A DNA stretch of 15,532 nucleotides from Candidatus Melainabacteria bacterium (GTDB lineage: Bacteria > Cyanobacteriota > Vampirovibrionia > Obscuribacterales > Obscuribacteraceae), in contig PSRH01000182.1 of NCBI GenBank assembly GCA_003175915.1, positions 1-15,532 on the forward strand, read 5' to 3'. The notes beneath the pieces were generated by a model. That model did not search any database. It saw only the letters and a program-made list of their open reading frames with translations, and was not told the DNA's origin. Within the stretch, counting starts at the first letter, position 1. Each line of letters begins with the position of its first letter. A program made the position numbers and the translations under genes. Positions 1-6,561 of the stretch are shown here, one piece after another.

Positions 1-122
1 AAAAACTAATTTAGGGCGCTTTGCGGCGCCGGTACGTGATTATAGAGCATTTGAGCGAAGAGCTACACAAAGCGGGGGATGGATTTGCCCACTTGCAGTG
101 ACAATTATCCCTCATTGGAACG

Positions 123-1262
123 ATGACTAGCCGCTTAACGAACCGATATGCTGAACATCGAGTCCATTCGCTTGTGAAAAACGGTAACCCGATGGTTCTT
201 AGCCAAAAGCTCGATACGGTAGAGTTTGCTCCCATTGGCATTTGGAAGCTAGATCTGGCTCTAAATGTTGTGGAAGCCAACCGGGCGGCTGGCCATCAGC
301 TTGGCTTGCCCAGTGAAGATCTAATTGGTAGGAATATCCTGGAGCTTGTGCCGGCTCTTCCTAAAGAAATGTTTTTGCGTACGCTCGAGAAGGGCGAATC
401 AATTGCCTGCAAGCAAATTCGCGTCAAGAAATCGGGTGACTTAAACCAGGTGCCCAGCTACTGGGAGACCTGGCTCTTGCAGCTGAAGTCGAACAATGAC
501 AAGGTGAGCGGCCTGGTCTTAAGCACGGTCGAAGTAACTGAGCGGGAGTTGCTCAAGCAGCAGCGTGAGGATTTCATTGCGGCCATTTCTCACAATCTCA
601 AAAGTCCCCTGATTGGCGCCGATATGATTCTCGATTCACTGATGCGGCGCGCCCAGGGGCCATTGACCGGTGAACAAATGGAAAGTCTCATACTTCTCAA
701 AAATAGCAATCTTGAGCTACTGGAAATGGTGCAGGAGTTAATAGAGGTTTATCGTTATGAGACTAAATCGGCCAATCTCAATTTCGAGCGCTTGCATCTT
801 GCTCATTTGATTAACGCTTGTTTGAAGAGCTATGAGGAGGCTGCCTCGGCCGCTCAGGTAAGGCTGATCGCCAAGGTGCAGCCGGAGGCTTATCTTGTGG
901 CCGATCGCAAAGCTCTCAAGAAGCTTCTCAATAATTTATTGGACAATGCCTTGCGGTATACGCCTGCCGGCGGCAGTATTACCGTGGAAGGGCAGGCAAT
1001 TGGCAACCAGATCGCTATTAAAGTGGTTGATACCGGATGTGGTATCGACCTGGACGACCCGGAAGTGCTCTTTCAGCGATTCTGGCAGGGTGAAGCAGGA
1101 AAGAATTATACGGCCGTCACCGGTCTGGGCCTCTATCTCTGCCGCCAGATTGTCACCGCTCACAATGGCAGAATTAGCCTCAAAAGCAGACCTAAAAAGG
1201 GCACTACATTCAGTATCATGTTACCTAGGGAGCCTTTGCCCGGGGCTGGGAAGAAATCCTGA
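123..1262 (+). CDS. Soluble PAS-domain sensor histidine kinase
   Basis: A 379-residue protein with a PAS-like sensory domain at about residues 31-140 and a complete kinase core. The phospho-acceptor box is AAISHNLKSPL with His157. The N box is LLNNLLDNALRY (about 269-280), the G1 box is DTGCGID (303-309), the F box is FQRFWQG (317-323) and the G2 box is TGLGLYL (333-339). It should autophosphorylate His157 and pass the phosphate to a response regulator. No membrane segment or signal peptide is visible, so it probably senses in the cytoplasm. The residue after the His is Asn rather than the usual Glu/Asp. An in-frame stop at 99-101 limits the start. ATG 123 has no clear ribosome binding site, and ATG 192 (residue 24, still before the PAS domain) is an alternative. 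No response-regulator gene is adjacent. Kinase identity is secure; signal and partner are unknown. Confidence 0.93.
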   Translation: MTSRLTNRYAEHRVHSLVKNGNPMVLSQKLDTVEFAPIGIWKLDLALNVVEANRAAGHQLGLPSEDLIGRNILELVPALPKEMFLRTLEKGESIACKQIRVKKSGDLNQVPSYWETWLLQLKSNNDKVSGLVLSTVEVTERELLKQQREDFIAAISHNLKSPLIGADMILDSLMRRAQGPLTGEQMESLILLKNSNLELLEMVQELIEVYRYETKSANLNFERLHLAHLINACLKSYEEAASAAQVRLIAKVQPEAYLVADRKALKKLLNNLLDNALRYTPAGGSITVEGQAIGNQIAIKVVDTGCGIDLDDPEVLFQRFWQGEAGKNYTAVTGLGLYLCRQIVTAHNGRISLKSRPKKGTTFSIMLPREPLPGAGKKS

Positions 1263-1304
1263 GCACGGCAATCCCTCTGGACTGAAGGCGCAAGCGCTAG
1301 AACT

Positions 1305-1742
1305 TCATGCCGAGGGCGGCGGCTCGCGCCGATCGAGAAATTTTTGGAGAATGATGGCGGCAGCCTGCATGTCAACCAATTCCTTGTTGTGACCGGTCTT
1401 AACGTTTTGCACGGTCAGAGTGCGGATGGCCGAGATTGTGGAAAGGCGCTCGTCTTCGTAGACAATCGGCAAGCCGGTCGCCCGGGCAAGTTTGCGGCCG
1501 AAAGAGCGGGTTTTCTCGGCCTGGGCACCGGCAGTGCCGTCCATATTCAAGGGCAGTCCAAGTACGATCTGAACTGCCCCGTGTCTTTCCGCTATTTTAG
1601 CCACGGCCTCGATGTCAGTTTGAGTGTTAACGCGCTTGAGCGTTTCCAAGCCGGCGGCCGTGATGCCAAGTGGGTCTGAGATGGCGATGCCAATTCTTTT
1701 ATCGCCAACATCAAGCCCGAGAATCCTTGGTTTCGCGCTCAT
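1305..1742 (-). CDS. yqgF: YqgF/RuvX family RNase H-fold nuclease (putative Holliday junction resolvase)
   Basis: A 145-residue protein of normal length for the family. It begins with the RNase H-fold signature GLDVGDKRIGIAISD (residues 9-23, Asp11 a metal ligand). It continues with VLGLPLNMDGT (60-70), then YEDERLST (95-102), and ends with VDMQAAAIILQ (123-133, Asp124). These acidic positions match the family's active-site pattern. Family members process the 5' end of pre-16S rRNA in E. coli and are also described as Holliday junction resolvase-like. ATG at 1742 is followed directly by the conserved N-terminus, so the start is secure although no strong ribosome binding site is seen. It converges on the histidine kinase with 42 bases between the stops. 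It is transcribed divergently from the SixA gene, with 87 bases between the starts. Confidence 0.95.
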   Translation of the reverse strand: MSAKPRILGLDVGDKRIGIAISDPLGITAAGLETLKRVNTQTDIEAVAKIAERHGAVQIVLGLPLNMDGTAGAQAEKTRSFGRKLARATGLPIVYEDERLSTISAIRTLTVQNVKTGHNKELVDMQAAAIILQKFLDRREPPPSA

Positions 1743-1829
1743 AGCCCAAATACTTTGCTAGTAAGTCTTATCGTAGTGAAGGCAAATCTGCCAAGAATAA
1801 TAAAGAAAAGGACTGTAGAATTAGTATCC

Positions 1830-2330
1830 ATGAAGCTTTATTTATTGCGCCACGGAATAGCTGTCGATCGAATTGGCGGGGCTATCCGCAGTGACTTTGA
1901 TCGGCCCCTGACGGAAGAGGGCAGAAAAGAGCTCCGCAGTGTGGGCGAGGCCTTGAAGCGCCTGAATGTCAGGTTAGACGTGGTGATTTCAAGTCCACTC
2001 TTACGGGCTCGCCAGACAGGCGAAATCATTGCTGAAGTTTACGGCATGGACAAACCACTTGAGATTACCGAGGCTCTTGCTCCTGGTGGTGCCGCCAGTG
2101 ATGTCTACAAGGTGCTGCGCAAATTTTCTTCCGCCAACGAAGTTGTCCTGGTCGGGCACGAACCGGATATCGGCAGACTGGCGGCCACCCTGCTTTGGGC
2201 CGGAACAGAATTTGATATGCCTTTCAAGAAGGCAGGCATCTGCCGCATTGATGTTGCTGATCTGCCGCCCAGCTATCCTGGCAGGCTTAAATGGTTCATC
2301 ACTCCCAAAATCATGACCAATTTTAAATAG
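1830..2330 (+). CDS. sixA: SixA-type phosphohistidine phosphatase (histidine phosphatase family)
   Basis: A 166-residue protein that opens with the RHG motif LYLLRHGIAVDR (residues 3-14, catalytic His8, Arg7). It continues with VVISSPLLRARQTGEI (51-66, phosphate-binding Arg) and VLVGHEPDIGRLA (107-119, second catalytic His110). Length and motif order fit SixA, which removes phosphate from His of HPt domains such as the one in E. coli ArcB, or from phosphotransferase proteins. ATG 1830 was chosen because the conserved beta strand starts at residue 3; an in-frame TTG at 1755 would add 25 residues unlike the family. A purine-rich AAGAAAAGGA lies upstream but rather far away. The gene converges on the DUF3465 lipoprotein with 16 bases between stops. 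Its protein target is unknown, and a link to either kinase here is only a guess. Confidence 0.88.
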   Translation: MKLYLLRHGIAVDRIGGAIRSDFDRPLTEEGRKELRSVGEALKRLNVRLDVVISSPLLRARQTGEIIAEVYGMDKPLEITEALAPGGAASDVYKVLRKFSSANEVVLVGHEPDIGRLAATLLWAGTEFDMPFKKAGICRIDVADLPPSYPGRLKWFITPKIMTNFK

Positions 2331-2346
2331 TCGGCCAGGCTGGGAT

Positions 2347-2799
2347 TTACTGGTAGCGCACACCGTTCAAGTCAATCCAACCTGATTCATGCCTGGGGGT
2401 ATCGGAGCGGTGTGTCCAGTGAATCAAACCACCCTTGGCGTTCCAGATATATTCGCCATGGATCGTAACTATATCGCCGACGTTAAGCGGTACCCTTGGT
2501 GCCATGGCAATGTCGTGGGCAATCAGTACGGTTGTGCCGTTACTCAAACCAATCAAGAACTTTTGATGTGGCAGACCCTGGTCGTCCTCCCTGAGCAATC
2601 TCACCACTCTAGCTTCGACCGTGATTATTTGCTTGATCGCGCGCCCGTTTTGGGCTTCGATTGCCTGGCTGTCGTCGCTCTTGAGGCTATTGCCCCGGGC
2701 ATTAATGGGTACCTGAGCAGCGCCTGAGCAGCCTTGCAGGAAGAGCAGGCAAACAATTAGACAGGCGGATAAATTAGATCTTCGCTTGCTTTTTCTCAT
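2347..2799 (-). CDS. DUF3465 family lipoprotein
   Basis: A 150-residue exported lipoprotein. A basic N-terminus (MRKSKRRSNL) precedes a hydrophobic core and the lipobox LFLQGC, so Cys24 should be lipidated and residue 24 onward lies outside the inner membrane. The mature part carries the DUF3465 pattern as I recall it: HQKFLIGLSNGTTVLIAHD (78-96), APRVPLNVGDIVTIHGEY (100-117), WNAKGGLIHWTH (119-130) and a C-terminal GWIDLNGVRYQ. The fold is probably a small beta barrel of OB type, inferred from the 'GD.V...GEY.WN..GG.IHWTH' run. ATG at 2799 has a good AGGAG ribosome binding site, read on the minus strand from 2814 to 2810, 10 bases away. The function of DUF3465 is not known to me. Confidence 0.82.
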   Translation of the reverse strand: MRKSKRRSNLSACLIVCLLFLQGCSGAAQVPINARGNSLKSDDSQAIEAQNGRAIKQIITVEARVVRLLREDDQGLPHQKFLIGLSNGTTVLIAHDIAMAPRVPLNVGDIVTIHGEYIWNAKGGLIHWTHRSDTPRHESGWIDLNGVRYQ

Positions 2800-3090
2800 T
2801 GACCGACCACTCCTTAAGCGAACTCTTGCTCCTTTATGGCAGAAGGCTATGGGCTCGGCGCTAAGAGCCTCTCAAGATATTGGCCAGAAATATTGCTGTG
2901 GTATATAAAGGCCAAACGCAAGAATCCCGGGAGCAGGAAAAACATATCAGGCGCAAAGCTTTCTCACAACATTAGTAAAGCCGGCCATTAAGAGAGTGGA
3001 AATGGGCCATGAATGAGACAATTCTGCGACAATGCAAGCAGTGAAAGACAAGTGAGAGGCGATTGAAAGAGGAGTAATTCTTAGGTATCT
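2800..3090. other. Divergent intergenic region, no supported gene
   Basis: This 291-base gap separates the divergent starts of the DUF3465 lipoprotein and the fusion-protein operon, so it should carry promoters for both. AT-rich TATATA at about 2902-2907 could serve as a -10 element for either strand, but it leaves leaders of about 100 to 180 bases and I find no matching -35. An AGAGGAG sequence at 3068-3074 is the likely ribosome binding site of the 3091 gene, although 16 bases before ATG is long. A 51-codon ORF at 2836-2991 has no ribosome binding site and I do not accept it. Confidence 0.45.
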
Positions 3091-4164
3091 ATGCATTCTT
3101 CCATATACCTTACTGGTAGCACCATTGATGCTCAGGAGGTTGTCGCCCAAGGGCCGGATGCCGATTGGCGTTCTTTAGCCATGACCAAGCTGACGCGCTA
3201 TGGTCTTAAAGTCGTCAATCCCCTTGAGTTGCCCTGGACCCCTGAACACCCCGGCGCTCAAGACCTGAACGAGGGGCTCAATATTAAGGTGCAGCGCTCG
3301 CTTGAGCTAATCGACCAGTGTGATGCAGTTCTGGCCAATCTCAATCGCTCCAGTTACGGCACGGCCATGGAGATCTTCTATGCCTTCAGGCGAGGCAAAG
3401 TGGTCACCGTGGTTGGCCCATCTCCTTTCAGTCCCTGGGTGCTTTCCCATTCGCAGGCGCGCTTTGGCGACATTCAGTTGGCCTTGAACTACATCATCGA
3501 AGAGCAGGTGCAACCTTCAGTTTTGCCCTCAGCGCTCCAGTACGAGGCGCTTTTGGCGGAACGCTATGAACAATTGCCGCCTTCCGGCGAGCCGGATTAC
3601 AAATTTATCGGCGGTGACCTGCCCGTGCTCATTTTGGCACCACACGCGACGGCCTATTGGCGGGAAGGCGAATTCCAGGAGGCGGACGCTTACACGGGTG
3701 CCATGGCTCATCTCGTCAACCGCCTTTGTGCTTGCCACTCGCTTCTTACCAGTTACTGCTGCGTGGCTGATCCTTGCTGGTATCTGGAAACGCCGTTCAG
3801 GCGTGCCTTCGCCGACATTGTAAAAAGCGGCCAAGTAGGTCTGGTCCTGGTTTTGCTCGGCTCGCTCTGGCAAGAATCGCCTGGGCTTAAGCTTTACGCT
3901 GAAGCGCAAGGGGAAGAATATGCTCAACGCTTAAAGGGTGCTTTGACCAAGCTGGAGCCTGTTTCGCTGGAAGCGCTGGACGACCGGCTGGGTGTCCTGC
4001 CCCGCTTTGCCGAGGAAGAACTGGCAGTGCCAACAGTTGTGCTTAGGATGCACAAGCGTTATCGCATGCCTCGTCTCCAGCCCAAACCCTTTGTCCAGCT
4101 GCACGAGGCGCTCAGAGATTTTGTCATTGAAGTTGGGACGGAACTGCTGCGGAGCAAGAGCTAG
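3091..4164 (+). CDS. Two-domain protein: nucleoside 2-deoxyribosyltransferase-like plus N-formylglutamate amidohydrolase-like
   Basis: A 357-residue protein with two parts. Residues 1-140 look like a nucleoside 2-deoxyribosyltransferase: IYLTGSTIDAQE (5-16) at the start, CDAVLANLN (77-85), then YGTAMEIFYAFRRGK (89-103). Glu94 sits where the family has its nucleophile, and Asp78 where it has an active-site acid. Such enzymes swap bases on deoxyribonucleosides; related proteins only cleave the glycosidic bond. Residues 175-350 resemble N-formylglutamate-amidohydrolase-like proteins: VLILAPHATAYWREGEFQEA (179-198), DAYTGAMA (199-206) and, near the end, MHKRYRMPRLQPKPF. The central DLHG-type motif I expect is replaced by LVLLGS, so the second part may be inactive. 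An in-frame stop at 3082-3084 fixes the start near ATG 3091. It is the first gene of an operon, two bases before cutA. The first domain is likely, the second tentative, and the joint function unknown. Confidence 0.72.
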   Translation: MHSSIYLTGSTIDAQEVVAQGPDADWRSLAMTKLTRYGLKVVNPLELPWTPEHPGAQDLNEGLNIKVQRSLELIDQCDAVLANLNRSSYGTAMEIFYAFRRGKVVTVVGPSPFSPWVLSHSQARFGDIQLALNYIIEEQVQPSVLPSALQYEALLAERYEQLPPSGEPDYKFIGGDLPVLILAPHATAYWREGEFQEADAYTGAMAHLVNRLCACHSLLTSYCCVADPCWYLETPFRRAFADIVKSGQVGLVLVLLGSLWQESPGLKLYAEAQGEEYAQRLKGALTKLEPVSLEALDDRLGVLPRFAEEELAVPTVVLRMHKRYRMPRLQPKPFVQLHEALRDFVIEVGTELLRSKS

Positions 4165-4166
4165 AA

Positions 4167-4496
4167 ATGGCGGGGGAAGCATTAGTGCTGGTCACTTGCG
4201 GCGGCAACGAAGCGGGCGAGATTGCCAGGAGTCTTGTTGAGGAACGTCTCGCCGCCTGTGTTTCCGTTCTACCCAGGGTGACTTCCACCTACCGCTTTCG
4301 AGGAGAAGTGCATAAGGATGAGGAAAGTTTGCTTTTGATCAAGACGAACAAAAGCCATTGGCCGAGCCTGAAGGCACGCGTACTGGAACTGAATAGCTAT
4401 GAAGTGCCGGAAATCATTTTATTGCCAATCGAAGCAGGGCATGGCCCTTATTTGGATTGGCTCAATCAAGAGTTGAATGCGGAGGTGAAAAATTGA
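4167..4496 (+). CDS. cutA: CutA1-type divalent ion tolerance protein
   Basis: A 109-residue protein of typical CutA1 length and pattern. It has ALVLVTCGGNEAGEIARSLV (residues 5-24), then ERLAACVSVLPRVTSTYRF (26-44), EESLLLIKTNK (52-62), and YEVPEIILLPIEAGHGPYLDWL (78-99). CutA1 proteins are very stable trimers of ferredoxin-like fold, originally linked to copper tolerance in E. coli; their real role remains unclear. The usual His before the YEVPE motif is replaced by Ser/Asn (NSYEVPE). The start lies two bases after the upstream stop, with a purine-rich GGAGCAAGAG just before it. Its stop overlaps the TTG start of the acyl-CoA ligase, so the three genes are almost surely cotranscribed. The identification is secure, and why it sits between these two genes is not known. 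Confidence 0.93.
   Translation: MAGEALVLVTCGGNEAGEIARSLVEERLAACVSVLPRVTSTYRFRGEVHKDEESLLLIKTNKSHWPSLKARVLELNSYEVPEIILLPIEAGHGPYLDWLNQELNAEVKN
4481..4486 (+). promoter_or_regulatory. Ribosome binding site deciding the TTG start of the acyl-CoA ligase
   Basis: GGAGGT lies inside the 3' end of cutA, six bases before TTG at 4493-4495. The TTG overlaps the cutA stop codon TGA (4494-4496). Because the site is strong and well spaced, it favours the TTG over the farther upstream in-frame TTG at 4457, which has no such sequence and would lengthen the overlap. The arrangement suggests translational coupling. Confidence 0.8.
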
Positions 4497-6391
4497 GTCG
4501 AAAAGAGACTTTGGTGGATGTTTTTTGGGAGCGCGTTAACAACACTCCCGAACGTCCGGCGATCATGCATAAAGTGGGCGAGCAGTTTCGCCCGGTGATC
4601 TGGCGCGAACACGGACGAGTGGTGGAGCTGGTTTGCGGCGGTCTCTTGAATCTCGGGCTTATGAGTGGCGAGCAGGTGGCGATCATGTGCCAGACCAAGC
4701 CGGAGTGGACCTGGTCCGATCTGGCTATTCTTTCCTGTGGGGCTGCTTCGGTTCCTGTTTATCCGACGCTGGCTACCAACGAAGTGCAGTACCTCCTCAA
4801 TAACAGCGATTCGGTTGGCATCTTCGTCGAAAATCTCAATCAATTGAATAAAGTTTTGGCGATCAGCAATTTACCTCAAAAGTTGCGGTTTATCGTGGTT
4901 TGCGATGGTGTGCCGGCCAAGAAAGACGAGCGGATTCGCGTCATTACCTGGCAGGATCTCTTGAAAGACGGCGAGGTGTATCTCTTGGCCCATCCCAAGG
5001 ATTTGCCTGCCCGCATTGAGGGAGTGAAGCCCGAGCAATTGGCTTCGATCGTTTATACATCCGGCACCACCGGTGTTCCCAAGGGAGCTATGTTATTGCA
5101 TTCGACCTTCTATTCGGTTTGCCGCGCTGTTAGCGAAACGGTCGGATTCAAAACCGATGACGTCAGCCTTTCCTTTTTGCCTTTGTCGCATGTTTATGAG
5201 CGAGTTGGTGGACAATTCTTTGCCATCTATGAAGGTTTGACCATGGCTTATGCCGAGTCCATGGAAAAGGTGCCGCAAAATATGATGGAAGTCAGGCCGA
5301 CAGTCTTAAACGGCGTGCCCAGGTTTTATGAGAAGGCGTATCAGCGCATTCAAGCGGAAATTCGCAAAATGCCTAAGCCGCAGCAGTACTTGATCCGCTG
5401 GGCTCTGGCCTTAGGAAGGCGGGCGGCCAAACTAAAGAAGGATATGCAGTCGTCGCATGATGGATCAGCACTGGCGGAGCATTTTTACCGGGCCGAACTG
5501 AGAGTAGCGGACCGCATCGTTTTCTCGAAAATCCGACGCCGTTTCGGTGGGCGCTTGCGGGTCATGGTATCGGGGGCGGCGCCATTGGCCTCGGAAGTAC
5601 AGGGCTTCTTTGACACGATCGGCTTGCCGATCGTCGAGGGTTACGGCCTGACGGAAACGGCTGCACCAGCCTGTTGTAACGTGCCTGACAACAACAAGCC
5701 GGGTACGGTGGGCAAGCCCTTGCCGGGTGTTCAAGTGAAAATTGCCGAGGACGGCGAGATTATGATCAAGGGTGCCAGCGTCTTTGCCGGTTATTACAAG
5801 AATGAAGAAGCGACTCGCCAGGCCTTTCTGGATGGCTGGTTTTTGACTGGTGATATCGGTGAACTAGATGGGGAAGGTCGTCTGATCATCAAAGATCGAA
5901 AAAAGGACATCATCATTACTGCTGGTGGCAAACACGTGGCGCCGCAGCGGATTGAAAATATGTTCAAAGGCGATAGCCTGGTCAGCCAGATTCTTGTTTA
6001 CGGCGACAGACGCAAATTTATCAGTGCCCTTATAACCTTAAACCGTGATGCCGTGTTTGAATTTGCCAAAGCCAATGGCATTGCCGGTGACAACTATGGC
6101 GAGCTGATCCAAGATGCACGGCTGGTGGAAGCCGTAGAGAAGGCAGTCAATGAAAGAAATGTGGAGCTGGCTACTTTTGAACGAGTGAAGAAATTCAAGA
6201 TTCTCGAAAACGACTTCAGTATCGAGGCCGATGAATTGACGCCGACGCTCAAAATTAAACGCAAGGTAGTTACCGAGCACTACAAGACAATCCTGGACAG
6301 CTTCTACGATGTCGAGGACCTTGAGTTACAGGGGCTGTCGGATGAGGATTTGAAGCTTTCAGGCCTGAAAGCTTCCCGTTCCGAAAGCTAG
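4493..6391 (+). CDS. Long-chain fatty acid-CoA ligase (AMP-forming)
   Basis: A 632-residue member of the adenylate-forming superfamily, of the roughly 600-residue FadD15-like long-chain ligase type. It should activate a fatty acid with ATP to an acyl-adenylate and transfer it to CoA, in the cytoplasm or at the membrane face. The P-loop-like motif is YTSGTTGVPKGAM (residues 188-200). The adenylate-binding motif is EGYGLTETAAPACC (382-395). The hinge region has FLTGDIGELDGEGRLIIKDR (451-470, Asp454 at TGD), followed by GGKHVAPQRIEN (478-489) in the C-terminal domain. The start is TTG 4493, supported by GGAGGT six bases before it and by overlap with the cutA stop. It is the last gene of the operon begun at 3091. 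A perfect 24-bp palindrome lies in its last codons. The enzyme class is secure; chain length and pathway (uptake and degradation versus lipid recycling) are not. Confidence 0.92.
   Translation: MSRKETLVDVFWERVNNTPERPAIMHKVGEQFRPVIWREHGRVVELVCGGLLNLGLMSGEQVAIMCQTKPEWTWSDLAILSCGAASVPVYPTLATNEVQYLLNNSDSVGIFVENLNQLNKVLAISNLPQKLRFIVVCDGVPAKKDERIRVITWQDLLKDGEVYLLAHPKDLPARIEGVKPEQLASIVYTSGTTGVPKGAMLLHSTFYSVCRAVSETVGFKTDDVSLSFLPLSHVYERVGGQFFAIYEGLTMAYAESMEKVPQNMMEVRPTVLNGVPRFYEKAYQRIQAEIRKMPKPQQYLIRWALALGRRAAKLKKDMQSSHDGSALAEHFYRAELRVADRIVFSKIRRRFGGRLRVMVSGAAPLASEVQGFFDTIGLPIVEGYGLTETAAPACCNVPDNNKPGTVGKPLPGVQVKIAEDGEIMIKGASVFAGYYKNEEATRQAFLDGWFLTGDIGELDGEGRLIIKDRKKDIIITAGGKHVAPQRIENMFKGDSLVSQILVYGDRRKFISALITLNRDAVFEFAKANGIAGDNYGELIQDARLVEAVEKAVNERNVELATFERVKKFKILENDFSIEADELTPTLKIKRKVVTEHYKTILDSFYDVEDLELQGLSDEDLKLSGLKASRSES
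6352..6375. repeat. Perfect 24-bp palindrome at the 3' end of the acyl-CoA ligase gene
   Basis: GAAGCTTTCAGG (6352-6363) is followed at once by its exact reverse complement CCTGAAAGCTTC (6364-6375), ending 16 bases before the end of the stop codon. As RNA it can form a 10-bp stem with a GGCC loop. No T-run follows, so it is not a standard intrinsic terminator. Being symmetric it could also be a dimer-protein site. It encodes KLSGLKAS within the ligase tail. Confidence 0.75.
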
Positions 6392-6426
6392 ACGGGCTGA
6401 GGAAGACGCCGGAAGATAAAAAAGGC

Positions 6427-6455
6427 TTTACTTTCACTTGGCAGCTGCTTACAAT
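6427..6455 (+). promoter_or_regulatory. Possible promoter for the DUF6159-like membrane protein
   Basis: TTTACT (6427-6432) and TACAAT (6450-6455) are spaced by 17 bases and match the sigma-70 type consensus at 4 and 5 positions. Transcription would begin near 6462 and give a leader of about 100 bases. The 170-base gap before the next start suggests that the membrane-protein gene has its own promoter. This is read by eye only. Confidence 0.33.
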
Positions 6456-6561
6456 ATTGGCGAATACAGGTCGATCTCTTCCTAGGTTCATGTTGTTGTC
6501 TTTTCTACTCGACCTTTCCAACTTCCGGGCGTTGCTTCTTTCTTTGAGTGAGGCCTAATCA

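Noticed and set aside
15..30. GGCGC/GCGCC hairpin at the left edge as a terminator
   Set aside because: The stem is only five pairs and the T-run on the minus strand is about ten bases away, so I cannot support it.
1344..1679. A 111-codon open frame on the plus strand
   Set aside because: It is antisense to yqgF, which has intact family motifs.
1755..1829. TTG 1755 as the start of the SixA gene
   Set aside because: The 25 extra residues precede the conserved beta strand that should begin the protein, and ATG 1830 fits the family.
2836..2991. A 51-codon ORF in the divergent gap (MAEGYGLGAK...)
   Set aside because: No ribosome binding site, an odd basic composition and no known relatives. 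The region is better explained as promoters.
3529..3927. A 132-codon open frame on the minus strand
   Set aside because: It is antisense to the fusion protein gene, whose plus-strand reading is supported by motifs and operon spacing.
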